In this document: positions 17,712 to 26,772 of the stretch, piece after piece
Layout: every line of letters begins with the position of its first letter
How positions within the stretch are numbered: the stretch's first letter is position 1
Assembly (NCBI RefSeq): GCF_002982075.1
Contig: NZ_PUEJ01000002.1
Span: 1-64,000 of the forward strand
Reading direction: 5' to 3'
DNA length: 64,000 nt
From: Labrys okinawensis
GTDB lineage: Bacteria > Pseudomonadota > Alphaproteobacteria > Rhizobiales > Labraceae
The notes under the pieces: generated by a model
What the model saw: only the letters and a program-made list of their open reading frames with translations
The model's database searches: none
What the model was told of the DNA's origin: nothing
Position numbers and translations under genes: made by a program

Positions 17712-18122
17712 TCAGGAAAAGACACCTGCGACTTCATTGCCGCCGATCCCCTTGGGCGAGGGACCATATTGGTTGGGGCCCTGGGTGCCATCCAGGAAAC
17801 CGAGTTCGATGAAAACCCAGATGGCGCCGACGATGGGGATGAGGCTGGCGAGCAGGAACCAACCGCTCCTGTTGCGGTCATGGCAGCGACGAACGCCGAT
17901 GGAAAGCCCGGACCAGACAAAGCCGACATAGAGCACGACACCGATCATGCCCAACAGGTAGATGAGCGGACTGTCAGGCGTCATGGTCAGTGCCAGGCCG
18001 TAGAAGATTCCCACGATGACGCACAAGGCGATCCATTGCAGGAGATGATAGATCCAGTAGCTGCTGCGACGCAGGCGGCCCTGGAAACTGAACAATTTCT
18101 CCACAAGTGTCGGTTCATTCAT
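17712..18122 (-). CDS. DUF805 membrane protein 1
   Basis: 136 residues, a small inner-membrane protein of the DUF805 family, whose function is unknown. It opens with the family landmark LFSFQGRLRRSSYWIYHL. Hydrophobic helices follow (about 29-47, 53-75 and 90-110). The conserved RRCHDRNRSGWFLL motif is in the centre, and the end is QGPNQYGPSPKG, the usual GPNRYG-type tail. It is the last of four DUF805 genes that all read leftward between 17.7 and 20.7 kb. A double-hairpin repeat (18147-18251) lies just upstream of its start. Confidence 0.88.
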   Translation of the reverse strand: MNEPTLVEKLFSFQGRLRRSSYWIYHLLQWIALCVIVGIFYGLALTMTPDSPLIYLLGMIGVVLYVGFVWSGLSIGVRRCHDRNRSGWFLLASLIPIVGAIWVFIELGFLDGTQGPNQYGPSPKGIGGNEVAGVFS

Positions 18123-18493
18123 CTGCTCAACCCCTTTGATCTTAAGCTCTATAGCGTTTTGCGATTAGACGGAGTCACCTAGAATCGCAAAGACGCGTCA
18201 GAACAATGAGTTAGAGCAAATAAGCGTTCACGCTTGAACGCGCTTTGCTCTAGCGGTTTCAATATTTGTCGGCCTACCAGCGCGGACAATTGAAAACAAG
18301 GCATCGATCCCGACGAATGAGAGACTTGTTTCCAGCGTGACAGAAGAACGGCGAGCTGTCCGTTTGAAGTCATGACATTTTACAATTCAGGAAACTGTCA
18401 CAATCAAAGCGATGATCTTCGCCTTACCTCGGCATTCCAATTCATGGGCGGGAAACTCGCCGGCGTTTCTGGGCCTTGATCGTCGGCTTGCCT
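18123..18493. other. intergenic region between DUF805 genes 1 and 2
   Basis: 371 bases. It holds repeat copy B (18147-18251); the rest (18252-18493) is fairly AT-rich with no convincing open frame. It probably contains a promoter for DUF805 gene 1, because the spacing is too large for a tight operon. Confidence 0.45.
18147..18251 (-). repeat. 105-bp double-hairpin repeat, copy B
   Basis: Same unit as copy A in the opposite orientation. On the minus strand it begins AGAGCAAAGCGCG at 18251 and ends CTATAGAG at 18147. Both hairpins are intact (AGAGCAAA/TTTGCTCT and TTTGCGATT/AATCGCAAA). It sits 25 bases ahead of the start codon of DUF805 gene 1, so it would lie in that gene's leader if transcription starts upstream. 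Confidence 0.9.
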
Positions 18494-18904
18494 TCAAAGA
18501 TCCTCGTTGGCTGCCCGCCATTGGCTGGCCATGCCCTCCGGCTCAGGACCGAAGCGATTGGCGGCTCGGGTGCCGCGCCAGAAAAACAGGTCGACCAGCA
18601 GCCAGAGGTTGGCGATTGGGATCAGTCCCACCAGCAGGAACCAAGCTGAATGGTCACGGTCATGGCAGCGCTTGGCCAGGATGCAGAAGCTCATCCAGCC
18701 CATCATCAGGCCGAGCCCGCCGAGCGGCACCCACGGCAGCAGCCGCAACGCCGCCGCCGGATCATGGCGATAATAGGCGAATACCCATCCGCCCCAGACG
18801 ACGGCAGCGGCCGCAAACATCGCGCACAGGCAAACATAGGCGAACAAGGCGTCGAAGCGAGGAATACGCCCTTTCGGGCTGAGCAACATCCGCCCGATGG
18901 TCAT
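18494..18904 (-). CDS. DUF805 membrane protein 2
   Basis: 136 residues from ATG 18904, chosen because AAGGCGG lies just before it and the product then starts MTIGRMLLSPKGRIPRFDAL like its relatives. The frame stays open up to 19006, with another ATG at 18934. It has three or four hydrophobic helices, the family motif AKRCHDRDHSAWFLLVGLIP, and a WRGTRAANRFGPEPEG tail. The function is unknown. It stands 180 bases downstream of DUF805 gene 3. Confidence 0.85.
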   Translation of the reverse strand: MTIGRMLLSPKGRIPRFDALFAYVCLCAMFAAAAVVWGGWVFAYYRHDPAAALRLLPWVPLGGLGLMMGWMSFCILAKRCHDRDHSAWFLLVGLIPIANLWLLVDLFFWRGTRAANRFGPEPEGMASQWRAANEDL

Positions 18905-19084
18905 ACCGCCTTCATTTGAACCGGCTTGTGCCATGGTGCATTCGTCACGGCTGGCGTTCCCCTGGCCAGGATACACTCGGAACGATACTGCGCCAACGGT
19001 CTGCAACTCGAGGTGCGGGGCGAGGCGACGCCACGACTGCTCGACGGTGATTCCGTCGGATCGCGAGGATCTATGCTCCGGAGG

Positions 19085-19495
19085 TCATTCGTCAGCAGGA
19101 GGCCCGAAGCGGTTGGGACCCGGCACGCCCCTGATGAAGCCCATCTCTATCAGCGTCCACAGTGCGATGAGATGGCCCAGCCAGACCAGCCAGGACTGCA
19201 CGAAGATCGCGGCGGCCCAGAAGGCAAGGCAGCCCGCCGTCCAGCCGACATACCACAGGCCCGATTTGCCGCGATCATGACAACGCTTGAAGCCGGCAGC
19301 AAGATAGGGCCAGGCGCAGATGAACCAGCCGATCGCGCTCATGCGGAAAACGCGAGCCGGTCCCTCGTCCGGCAAATTCGTCGCCGCGAACAGCCACCAG
19401 GCGACCCAGACCAGATAGATGAAGGCGAGCGGCACCGTGACGAGAAGATAGGCGTGCCGACCGATGCGGCCCTTGAAGGAAAGCAGATTGCCCAT
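19085..19495 (-). CDS. DUF805 membrane protein 3
   Basis: 136 residues starting MGNLLSFKGRIGRHAYLL. The DUF805 motif is FKRCHDRGKSGLWYVGW and the tail is GVPGPNRFGPPADE. Hydrophobic segments are visible at about 17-38, 52-67 and 82-112. Its start lies 12 bases after the stop of the frameshifted exported-protein gene, so the two are probably cotranscribed. The function is unknown. Confidence 0.88.
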   Translation of the reverse strand: MGNLLSFKGRIGRHAYLLVTVPLAFIYLVWVAWWLFAATNLPDEGPARVFRMSAIGWFICAWPYLAAGFKRCHDRGKSGLWYVGWTAGCLAFWAAAIFVQSWLVWLGHLIALWTLIEMGFIRGVPGPNRFGPPADE

Positions 19496-19507
19496 TACGC
19501 CCCGCCC

Positions 19508-20162
19508 TCAGCGCCAGTCATCCGGCAAGGGCTTGCCGGGTTCGAGCAGCGGCCCGACATAAAGACCTCTCTGGCGGCGCTTGGCTGCGTATTGCCGGCG
19601 CTCCTCGACCGTCTTCGGAAATACAGAAATGAAGCCGTCCTCATATTTTTTACGCCATTCGCTGACAGCCTCGGCCCATTGGGAAAGCCGACAGGCCCTC
19701 CGGCCTGCCAGCATAGAGCGGTATTTTCTTTTCGTAGGAGATGGCCCGAGCTCCGATTTCCTGCCAGGCATCGAGGTCACAGGCAGCCCAGGAATTGATG
19801 GCCGGCCCCATACTGTCGTTCAGCGCGCCGCGCAGATCCTTCAGTTTCGGTTCTGTTTCAGCCCAGGCGCGTGAGCGCGATTGGAACAAATAATACCAGA
19901 ATGCCGCCTGGCGCCTGTCGCCGCGCGCCCACAGCACATCGACGACGCGGGCGAAATAATAGGGGTGCACGGCACTGGGCCGCCGGATGATGAAGTCAGC
20001 CGCCTCGGCAGGCCCGGCGGTTTCGCCCAGCAGGCCGCCGCTGAGAGGTGTCTCGCTCCCGACCGCGGGAGGCGTCTGGGCCTGCGCCAAAGCGGGCATG
20101 GCGAAGACCGCGCCCGCCAGGAAGAACGCCGCGAACCACGATCCCGCGCTGCGCATCGACAT
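19508..20162 (-). pseudogene. exported protein of unknown function, interrupted by a frameshift
   Basis: Two frames join into one protein-like sequence. The first runs from ATG 20162: signal peptide MRSAGSWFAAFFLAGAVF...ALAQAQ, then DFIIRRPSAVHPYYFARVVD, AAFWYYLFQSRSRAW and ISYEKKIPLYAGRPEGLS. Near 19676-19690 the reading must slip by one base to continue as QWAEAVSEWRKKYEDGFISV and end at 19508 with PLLEPGKPLPDDWR. Without the slip it stops at 19650. The joined product is about 217 residues. The slip site contains short C and G runs (TTTCCCAATGGG), so a sequencing error, a true inactivating indel or, less likely, programmed frameshifting are possible. It is embedded in the DUF805 array; I do not recognise the family. 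Confidence 0.7.
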
Positions 20163-20259
20163 CAGTCCAATTTCCGGTACCCGCGCCACCATTGCAACCG
20201 ATGGCCGAAGCGTCAACTGTGCATGCGGCGTGCCGCCTCTCCGGCCGTGGTCCGCAGGG

Positions 20260-20700
20260 TCAGGAGAAGAGTTCCAACATTTGCTCATCGGCGCTCGCCT
20301 CGAGGGCGGGTCCATAACGGTTCGGGCCGGCTACACCATCCCGCACTGCGAGCAAGGCCGTCACCCAGAACCATAGAACCGAACTCGGAGCGAAGGGCAC
20401 GGGCAACAGCCACCAGCCCGAATAGCCCAGATCGTGCAGGCGCTTGGTTGAAACGGCCCAGAGCGGCCAAAGTAACGGCAAGCACGCAAGAAGGCGAGAA
20501 AGTCCCGGGACCAGGATGAGATAGATCAGCGATTCAGGCAGGCCGAACCGGTCTGGAAGAGCAATCAGCATCGACGCCGCCGCCTGGCCGAATACCAGTT
20601 CGAGTCCCAGCGCCAAACCGAGCAGAGCCGGGCCGAAGGCCCGCCACGCCCCCGGCCCTGTTCTGCCCCGAAGGCAGAACAGCTGATATCGCCAGTGCAC
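20260..20700 (-). CDS. DUF805 membrane protein 4
   Basis: 146 residues from GTG 20700, which gives a start (MHWRYQLFCLRGRTGPGAWRA when read as Met) that matches the family opening. The frame is open to 20757 but the extra residues are basic and unlike the family. It has the motif TKRLHDLGYSGWWLLP, with Leu in place of the usual Cys of RCHD, and the tail GVAGPNRYGPALEA. Several hydrophobic helices are present. It is the first gene of the leftward array, 98 bases ahead of the exported-protein gene. The function is unknown. Confidence 0.82.
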   Translation of the reverse strand: MHWRYQLFCLRGRTGPGAWRAFGPALLGLALGLELVFGQAAASMLIALPDRFGLPESLIYLILVPGLSRLLACLPLLWPLWAVSTKRLHDLGYSGWWLLPVPFAPSSVLWFWVTALLAVRDGVAGPNRYGPALEASADEQMLELFS

Positions 20701-20767
20701 GCGGCGCCCCCCGGATTTGCCCGTTTTTCCCCTATGGGAAAAATTACCGCCTCGCAATCGCGGGTGC

Positions 20768-22687
20768 TTACAGCCCCCAATCGTCCTGATGGTCGAGCAG
20801 GCCGCGCTCGCGCAAGGCTTTCACCACGATCTCCGCCAAAGCCTTGGGCGTTTCACCGACGGTCTGCAGCACGATCTCGGCATTCTCTGGCCGCTCATAG
20901 GGGCTGCTGATGCCGGTGAAGTGCTTGATCTCGCCGGCCAGCGCCTTGGCGTAGAGCCCCTTGGGATCGCGCTTGATGCAATCCTCGATCGGGGTGTCCA
21001 CGAAGACCTCGACGAACTCGCCGGCCTCGACCAGGGAGCGGACGAGCGCCCGCTCCGCCTCGAAGGGCGAGATGAAGGAACACAAGACGATGGTGCCGCT
21101 CTCGACGAAGAGCTTGGCGACCTCCCCGATGCGCCGGATGTTCTCGACCCGGTCAGCATCGGTGAAGCCGAGATCGCGGTTGAGGCCGTGGCGGACATTA
21201 TCGCCGTCGAGCAGCATGGTATGATGGCCGGCATGGGCGAGCTCGGCCTCGACCAGATTGGCGATGGTCGACTTGCCCGAGCCCGACAGGCCGGTGAACC
21301 AGACGATCGCCGCCTTCTGGTGCTTGAGCGCCGAACGGGCGAGCTTGTCGATGGTGAGCGACTGGCGGTGGATGTTGGTGGCCCGGCGCAGGGCGAAGTC
21401 GATCATGCCCGCCGCCGCCGTCTGGTTGGTCGCCCGGTCGATCAGGATGAAGGCGCCGGTCTCGCGGTTGTCGACATAGGCGTCGATCGCCACGGGCACG
21501 CCCGTCGCCACCTTGACGACGCCGATCTCGTTGAGCTGCAGCGTACGGGCGGCGAGATGCTCCTGGGTATTGACGTCGATCTTGTGCTTGATCGAGGTGA
21601 TGGTCGCCGGCACGAATTTGGTGCCGATGCGCAGCATATAGGAACGGCCCGGCAGCAGCGCGTCCTCGGACATCCAGATCAGGTGAGCGGCGAACTGGTC
21701 GGTGACATCGGGGCGCTCGGTGGCGAGGGAAAACACGTCGCCGCGGGCGGCATCGATCTCGTCGGCAAGCGTCAGGGTGACCGCGTCGCCTGCGACGGCT
21801 TCCTCCAGATCGCCGTCCTGGGTGACGATGCGGGTTACCACTGAGGTCTTTCCGGAAGCCGCCACCGTCACGCTGTCGCCCGGGCGAACGGCGCCGGAGG
21901 CGACCGTGCCCGAAAAACCGCGGAAGTCGAGATTGGGCCGGTTCACCCATTGCACCGGGAAGCGGAAGGACTTCTTGGCGGCGTCGGAGGCCACGTCGAT
22001 GGTCTCCAGATGCTCGATCAGGATGGGGCCGTGATACCAGTCCATATTGGTCGAGCGTGTCGAGACGTTCTCGCCGAAGCGGGCCGAGATCGGGATCAGG
22101 GTCACCGAGGTGAAAGCAAGATTGGCGGTGAAGGCCAGAATGTCGTGGACGATCTTCTCGAAGACGACACGATCATAGTCCACCAAGTCGATCTTGTTGA
22201 CGGCGACCACGATGTGGCGGATGCCGAGCAGCGAGCAGATGGTGGCATGGCGCTTGGTCTGCACCAGCACGCCCTTGCGTGCATCGATCATCAGCACGGC
22301 GAGATCGGCTGTGGAAGCCCCGGTCGCCATGTTGCGGGTATATTGCTCGTGCCCAGGCGTGTCGGCCACGATGAAGGAGCGCTTGGCGGTGGAGAAGAAA
22401 CGATAGGCGACGTCGATGGTGATGCCCTGCTCGCGCTCGGCCTCCAGCCCGTCGACCAGCAGGGCGAAGTCGATGTCCTCGCCCGTGGTGCCGTGGCGCT
22501 TGGAATCCTTCTCCAGCGCGGCGAGCTGGTCCTCGAAGATCAGCTTGGAATCGTAAAGCAGGCGGCCGATCAGGGTCGACTTGCCGTCATCGACGGAACC
22601 GCAGGTGAGGAAGCGCAACAACCCCTTCTCGCGGGGCTTGAGCATTTCGGCGAGCGAGAGCTGGGTCCGGGGAGCGGCAGCGTTCAT
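20768..22687 (-). CDS. cysNC: bifunctional sulfate adenylyltransferase subunit 1 / APS kinase (CysN-CysC fusion)
   Basis: A 639-residue fusion of the NodQ type. The N-terminal GTPase (CysN) regulates ATP sulfurylase: G1 GSVDDGKST at residues 30-38, G3 DTPGHEQY at about 109-116, G4 NKIDL at about 164-168. The C-terminal APS kinase (CysC) phosphorylates adenylylsulfate to PAPS: P-loop GLSGSGKST at 466-474, then [15 protein letters not shown]. It works with CysD, whose stop overlaps this start as TGATG. The pair makes PAPS for sulfate assimilation or for sulfated glycans. No cysH, cysG or sulfotransferase gene is adjacent. Confidence 0.96.
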   Translation of the reverse strand: MNAAAPRTQLSLAEMLKPREKGLLRFLTCGSVDDGKSTLIGRLLYDSKLIFEDQLAALEKDSKRHGTTGEDIDFALLVDGLEAEREQGITIDVAYRFFSTAKRSFIVADTPGHEQYTRNMATGASTADLAVLMIDARKGVLVQTKRHATICSLLGIRHIVVAVNKIDLVDYDRVVFEKIVHDILAFTANLAFTSVTLIPISARFGENVSTRSTNMDWYHGPILIEHLETIDVASDAAKKSFRFPVQWVNRPNLDFRGFSGTVASGAVRPGDSVTVAASGKTSVVTRIVTQDGDLEEAVAGDAVTLTLADEIDAARGDVFSLATERPDVTDQFAAHLIWMSEDALLPGRSYMLRIGTKFVPATITSIKHKIDVNTQEHLAARTLQLNEIGVVKVATGVPVAIDAYVDNRETGAFILIDRATNQTAAAGMIDFALRRATNIHRQSLTIDKLARSALKHQKAAIVWFTGLSGSGKSTIANLVEAELAHAGHHTMLLDGDNVRHGLNRDLGFTDADRVENIRRIGEVAKLFVESGTIVLCSFISPFEAERALVRSLVEAGEFVEVFVDTPIEDCIKRDPKGLYAKALAGEIKHFTGISSPYERPENAEIVLQTVGETPKALAEIVVKALRERGLLDHQDDWGL

Positions 22688-23595
22688 CAGAAATAGCCCT
22701 CGCGCTTCTTCTTTTCCATCGAGGCCGACTCGTCATTATCGATCAGGCGCCCCTGGCGCTCGGAGGTGCGGGCCGTGAGCATTTCGCGCACGATGTCGGC
22801 GACGGAGGTCGCTTCGGAATCGATGGCGCCCGAAAGCGGGTAGCAGCCGAGCGTGCGAAAACGGACCCGGCGCATCTCGGGCACCTCCCCCGGCTCCAGG
22901 GGCAGGCGGTCGTCGTCGACCATCAGCATGGTGCCGGCCCGGAACACCACGGGCCGCTCCTTGGCGAGATAGAGCGGCACAATCGGAATGTCTTCTTCCA
23001 GGATGTATTGCCAGATGTCGAGTTCGGTCCAGTTCGACAGCGGGAAGACACGGATCGATTCGCCCTGCCGGATCTTGGTGTTGTAGAGCGACCATAGTTC
23101 GGGGCGCTGGTTGCGCGGATCCCAGGTGTGGTTGGCGGTGCGGAAGGAGAAGATGCGCTCCTTGGCGCGGCTCTTTTCTTCGTCGCGGCGGGCCCCGCCG
23201 AAGGCCGCGTCGAACTTGTGTTTGTCGAGAGCCTGCCGCAGCCCCTCGGTCTTCATCACCTGGGTATGCAGGGAAGAGCCGGAGGTGATCGGATTGATGC
23301 CCCGTTCGATGCCGTCCTGGTTGATATGCACGATGAGGTCGAGCCCGTAGCGCTTGGCGATCTCGTCGCGGAACGAGATCATGTCCTTGAACTTCCAGGT
23401 CGTGTCGACATGCAGCAGCGGGAAGGGCAGCTTGGAGGGATAGAACGCCTTCAGGGCCAGATGCAGCATCACCCCCGAATCCTTGCCGATGGAATAGAGC
23501 ATCACCGGATTGGCGAATTCGGCCGCGACTTCGCGGATGATCCCGATCGACTCGGCTTCGAGCCGCTTGAGATGAGGGGAGAGAGTGCGGGACAT
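22687..23595 (-). CDS. cysD: sulfate adenylyltransferase subunit 2 CysD
   Basis: CysD is the catalytic ATP-sulfurylase subunit, converting sulfate and ATP to APS. The 302 residues contain the PP-loop motif [14 protein letters not shown] near residues 35-48, the [16 protein letters not shown] segment, and the conserved [16 protein letters not shown] loop. [13 protein letters not shown] and the C-terminal [12 protein letters not shown] are also typical. The stop overlaps the cysNC start by one base, a translational coupling kept in most cysDN operons. A perfect inverted repeat (23613-23627) lies just ahead of its start. Confidence 0.96.
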   Translation of the reverse strand: MSRTLSPHLKRLEAESIGIIREVAAEFANPVMLYSIGKDSGVMLHLALKAFYPSKLPFPLLHVDTTWKFKDMISFRDEIAKRYGLDLIVHINQDGIERGINPITSGSSLHTQVMKTEGLRQALDKHKFDAAFGGARRDEEKSRAKERIFSFRTANHTWDPRNQRPELWSLYNTKIRQGESIRVFPLSNWTELDIWQYILEEDIPIVPLYLAKERPVVFRAGTMLMVDDDRLPLEPGEVPEMRRVRFRTLGCYPLSGAIDSEATSVADIVREMLTARTSERQGRLIDNDESASMEKKKREGYF

Positions 23596-23612
23596 TGACG
23601 CCTATAGGCCCT

Positions 23613-23627
23613 TTTCACATTGTGAAA
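23613..23627. promoter_or_regulatory. operator-like inverted repeat upstream of cysD
   Basis: TTTCACA, one base, TGTGAAA: a perfect 7-bp inverted repeat ending 18 bases before the cysD start codon. The position fits a repressor site overlapping the promoter or leader. The protein that would bind is not known. Confidence 0.55.
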
Positions 23628-23838
23628 TGCGTAATTAGGGCATTTTACATAGAATGCTCGGTCTGCCGGCGCAAGTGCGTTTCTTGCGCGGAGAATAGGC
23701 ATCGATCCAGCATGTCACCACGGACAGCGTTGCGCAACGTTCTGGGCAGAGCGTTTCAGGACATGGAGGAGAACTGAGCCGGCGGCATCTTCGAGCGGCG
23801 AGCGCATCCGGCTCGGCGAATGACGGGCCCTCTTTGCT

Positions 23839-24534
23839 TCAATCGCTCGGGTAGCGACGAACCCCCTCATCCGTGACGATGGCGTCAAGCGGGATATCAT
23901 GCGCCAGCGGGTGGATGGTACGGATCGCCGCTTCGGCATAGCCGACGCCGATCGCCACCACACTGGCGGGCAGGCTCGCCAACGTGCGGTCGAAATAGCC
24001 ACCACCATAGCCGAGCCGGAAGCCCCTTGCGTCGTGGCCGACCACCGGCGCCAGGCAGATGTCGGGCACCACCTCACGCCCGCCCTCGGGGACCGGGATG
24101 TTCCAGAAGCCCTTGACCAGCTTCTCGCCCTGCCGCCATGTCCGGAACACCAGGGGCGTGTTCCTTTCCACCACCAGCGGCAGGGCCGTGATCGCCCCCC
24201 GCGCGGCGAGTGCCTCGGCCCAGTCGCGCAGATTGGGCTCGCCCCGCAGGGGCCAGTAGAAGCTCACCACCTGCCCGGCGACATCGCCGACGACATCATC
24301 GAGATGCTTGGCGATCGCCCGGGTCTTTTCGGTTCTCAGATCGACGGGCATAGCCAGCCGCTCGGCAATCAGGCGGGCCCGCTCGCCTTTGCGCCACGCC
24401 ATGATTTCCGCGCGGCGCTCGGCCTGCTTCTGTGCGGCGGCATCGAGCTGGCCGCCCTCGACCTCATGGGCGAAGCAGGCTGACGACGCAAAGGGACGCG
24501 TCCCATCGTCATCGTCGTGATCGGCTTCCATCAT
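23839..24534 (-). CDS. 5-formyltetrahydrofolate cyclo-ligase
   Basis: Converts 5-formyl-THF to 5,10-methenyl-THF with ATP, recycling folate. The 231 residues have the family core: KGERARLIAERLA and a basic N-terminal helix, VSFYWPLRGEPNLR, and the C-terminal LAPVVGHDARGFRLGYGGGYFDR with the Arg/Lys-Gly-Gly-Gly-Tyr-Tyr/Phe-Asp-Arg signature. The first 40 residues (DGTRPFASSACFAHEVE) are an extension also seen in rhizobial homologues (SPPCxxHEVD), which supports ATG 24534. It is monocistronic. I looked for a 6S RNA or ZTP riboswitch upstream and found no convincing one. Confidence 0.93.
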   Translation of the reverse strand: MMEADHDDDDGTRPFASSACFAHEVEGGQLDAAAQKQAERRAEIMAWRKGERARLIAERLAMPVDLRTEKTRAIAKHLDDVVGDVAGQVVSFYWPLRGEPNLRDWAEALAARGAITALPLVVERNTPLVFRTWRQGEKLVKGFWNIPVPEGGREVVPDICLAPVVGHDARGFRLGYGGGYFDRTLASLPASVVAIGVGYAEAAIRTIHPLAHDIPLDAIVTDEGVRRYPSD

Positions 24535-24732
24535 GGCATCGGCTCCCTGATCGAAGTGCGCCCATCATGTCCCAAACACCCGCTGCTGGCCAGCGCGGAA
24601 CGCCGGCCGTCGGCTCGCCGCCCGGCAGAGTCACACCGGCGTCATCGGCTTTCCAGGAGTTGTGACATCGAAAATAACTTCAGACAAACGCATTGTTATT
24701 GCAATTCAATGCAATATTCATAATCTGATTTC

Positions 24733-25608
24733 ATGGATATCGGGCTGGCACGAACCTTCCTGGAAATCGCGCAGACTGGCAGCTTCGCGGCCGCGGCCGA
24801 GCGCCTCAACCTGACGCAGACGGCGGTCAGCGCGCGCATCCGGGCTCTCGAACAGCAGATCGGCCGCCGTCTTTTCGTCCGCAACAAGGCCGGAGCCCGC
24901 CTCACGCCCGCTGGCGAGCGCTTTGTCGGTCCCGCGGCGGCCCTGGTGCAGGTGTGGGAACGCGCCCGGCAGGAGGTGGCGCTGCCGCCGGGACGGGAGG
25001 AAGGCATCAGCCTGGGAGGCGAACTCAGCCTCTGGCATCCCCTTCTCGCCGACTGGCTGACCTGGATGCATCGTGAATGTCCGCGGGTGGCTTTGCGCGT
25101 CGAGGTCGATACGCCGTCCCGGCTCATCGAACGTGTCCGGGAAGGCTCGCTCGACCTCGTCACGCTCTACAACCCGCCGCAATATCGCGACATCGTCGCC
25201 GAGCTGGTGGTGGAGGAACAGCTGGTGCTGGTGACGACCGCCACCGACGGGACGGTGGATCGCGACAGCTATATCCAGGTCGATTGGGGGCCGGCTTTCG
25301 CCCTCAACCACCGCGCCGCCTTTCCCGATCTCGCCGCCGCTCCCCTTGCGATCTCGCTCGGCGCCCTGGCGCTGACCCATATTCTTGCCGTGGGAGGTTC
25401 GGGCTATTTTCGCGCCGGCGCCGTCACGTCCTTCCTCGCCGATGGACGCCTGCGGCTCGTAAAAGGGGCGCCGGCCTTCTCCCATTCGATCTATGCGCTC
25501 TACGCCGCCCGGCGGGATAATCCCGCGCTTCATCGGGCGCGGGAGGGGCTTCGCTTCGCTGCCGCCCGCGCCGAGAGGCCTGGCCTGGGCGTGGCGACCG
25601 CCGGATAG
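24733..25608 (+). CDS. LysR-family transcriptional regulator
   Basis: 291 residues. The N-terminal winged helix-turn-helix spans about 1-60 (FLEIAQTGSFAAAAERLNLT, QTAVSARIRALEQQIGRRLF, RLTPAGERF). It is followed by a periplasmic-binding-like effector domain (LDLVTLYNPPQYRDIVAELV, ALALTHILAVGGSGYFRAGA). It is transcribed divergently from 5-formyl-THF cyclo-ligase and 138 bases ahead of the ketose epimerase-like gene. Its targets could be either neighbour. The effector is unknown. Confidence 0.92.
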   Translation: MDIGLARTFLEIAQTGSFAAAAERLNLTQTAVSARIRALEQQIGRRLFVRNKAGARLTPAGERFVGPAAALVQVWERARQEVALPPGREEGISLGGELSLWHPLLADWLTWMHRECPRVALRVEVDTPSRLIERVREGSLDLVTLYNPPQYRDIVAELVVEEQLVLVTTATDGTVDRDSYIQVDWGPAFALNHRAAFPDLAAAPLAISLGALALTHILAVGGSGYFRAGAVTSFLADGRLRLVKGAPAFSHSIYALYAARRDNPALHRAREGLRFAAARAERPGLGVATAG

Positions 25609-25746
25609 GCCGCCGGGAAGAGGCCGACCGCCTTGCTTGAATGGGAGCCAGTTTGCTGCTACCCACAACAAATAAGGCCAAAAAGTATAATCGAACCGGC
25701 ACGGTCCGGACGGAACCCGGCCGGCGCAACAGGGGCAGGATCCACC

Positions 25747-26631
25747 ATGGACAAACTCGGCATTCATTCCTTCGTATGGACGGGCGGCACCACCCAGCAG
25801 GATCTCGAAGGCGCGATGGAGAAGTCGCATGACCTCGGCTACAAGCTGATCGAATTCCCCCGCCTCGATCCCCGCAAATTCGATGTGTCCTGGCTGGCGA
25901 GGCGCCTCAAGGACTATGACCTTGCCGTGACCGTCACCATGGGCCTGCCGCTGGAAGGCGATATTTCGAGCGAGGACGCGGCCGTGGTGCGCCGGGGCGA
26001 GGAAATCCTGTCCGATGCGGTCGCCATCACGCGCGATCTCGGCGGCCACAAGCTCGGCGGCATCATCTTCTCGGCCCACACCAAATATCGCAGCCTGCCG
26101 ACGCGCAAGGGCTGGGACAACAGCGTGGCGACGCTGTCGCGCCTGGCCGATACGGCCAAGCAGGCGGGCGTCAGCCTCAACCTGGAAATCGTCAACCGCT
26201 TCGAGACCAATCTACTCAACACCACCGCACAGGGGCTTGCCTTCATCAAGGAGACCGGCTCGGACAACATCTTCCTGCATCTCGACACCTTCCACATGAA
26301 CATCGAGGAAGCAGACCCGGTGCAGGCGATCCGGCTCGCGGGCGACAAGCTCGGCTATTTCCACATCGGCGAAAGCAATCGTGGCTATCTCGGCTCGGGC
26401 GTGATCAACTTTCCCGCCATATTCGACGCCCTCGTCGCCAGCGGCTATGAGGATTGGATCACCTTCGAGAGCTTTTCCTCCGAGGTGGTCGACGAAGATC
26501 TCTCGATCATCTGCGCGATCTGGCGCAACACCTGGACCGACAATGTCGATCTCGCCCGCCGCGCCAAGGCCTTCATCGATGATCGCTACGCCGAGGCGCG
26601 GCGCAAGGCCGATACGGCACGCACGCCGTGA
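25747..26631 (+). CDS. sugar phosphate isomerase/epimerase, D-tagatose/psicose 3-epimerase-like
   Basis: A 294-residue xylose-isomerase-like TIM barrel. ATG 25747 follows a purine-rich ribosome site (GGGGCAGGA). The four metal ligands of ketose 3-epimerases can be placed: Glu in NLEIVNRFE, Asp in LHLDTFHMNIEE, His in YFHIGESNRG, and Glu in WITFESFS. HMNIEE and GESNRG are typical of the D-psicose/D-tagatose 3-epimerase group, which interconverts free ketoses at C3. With the ROK regulator and PfkB kinase downstream it forms a likely rare-ketose unit. The exact sugar cannot be told. Confidence 0.88.
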   Translation: MDKLGIHSFVWTGGTTQQDLEGAMEKSHDLGYKLIEFPRLDPRKFDVSWLARRLKDYDLAVTVTMGLPLEGDISSEDAAVVRRGEEILSDAVAITRDLGGHKLGGIIFSAHTKYRSLPTRKGWDNSVATLSRLADTAKQAGVSLNLEIVNRFETNLLNTTAQGLAFIKETGSDNIFLHLDTFHMNIEEADPVQAIRLAGDKLGYFHIGESNRGYLGSGVINFPAIFDALVASGYEDWITFESFSSEVVDEDLSIICAIWRNTWTDNVDLARRAKAFIDDRYAEARRKADTARTP

Positions 26632-26772
26632 AATCGACCTGGAACGCGCTTGGGAACGTTGGCTGCTTGTGCGCCAGTGCCGGCAGCCCGCCACGCGGCA
26701 ATTATGGAACCGCACCGGCAACGCCATTCTAACGTGTTGTTCCGACACGTCTTTGCGCGGCTGGCCGATTCC

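Noticed and set aside
23596-23700. SAM or other sulfur riboswitch ahead of cysD
   Set aside because: The leader is too short and shows only a small palindrome, with no conserved aptamer core.
24535-24732. Possible 6S RNA or ZTP riboswitch next to 5-formyl-THF cyclo-ligase
   Set aside because: The gene context invites it, but I could not place the conserved bases or the expected long stem with open bulge.
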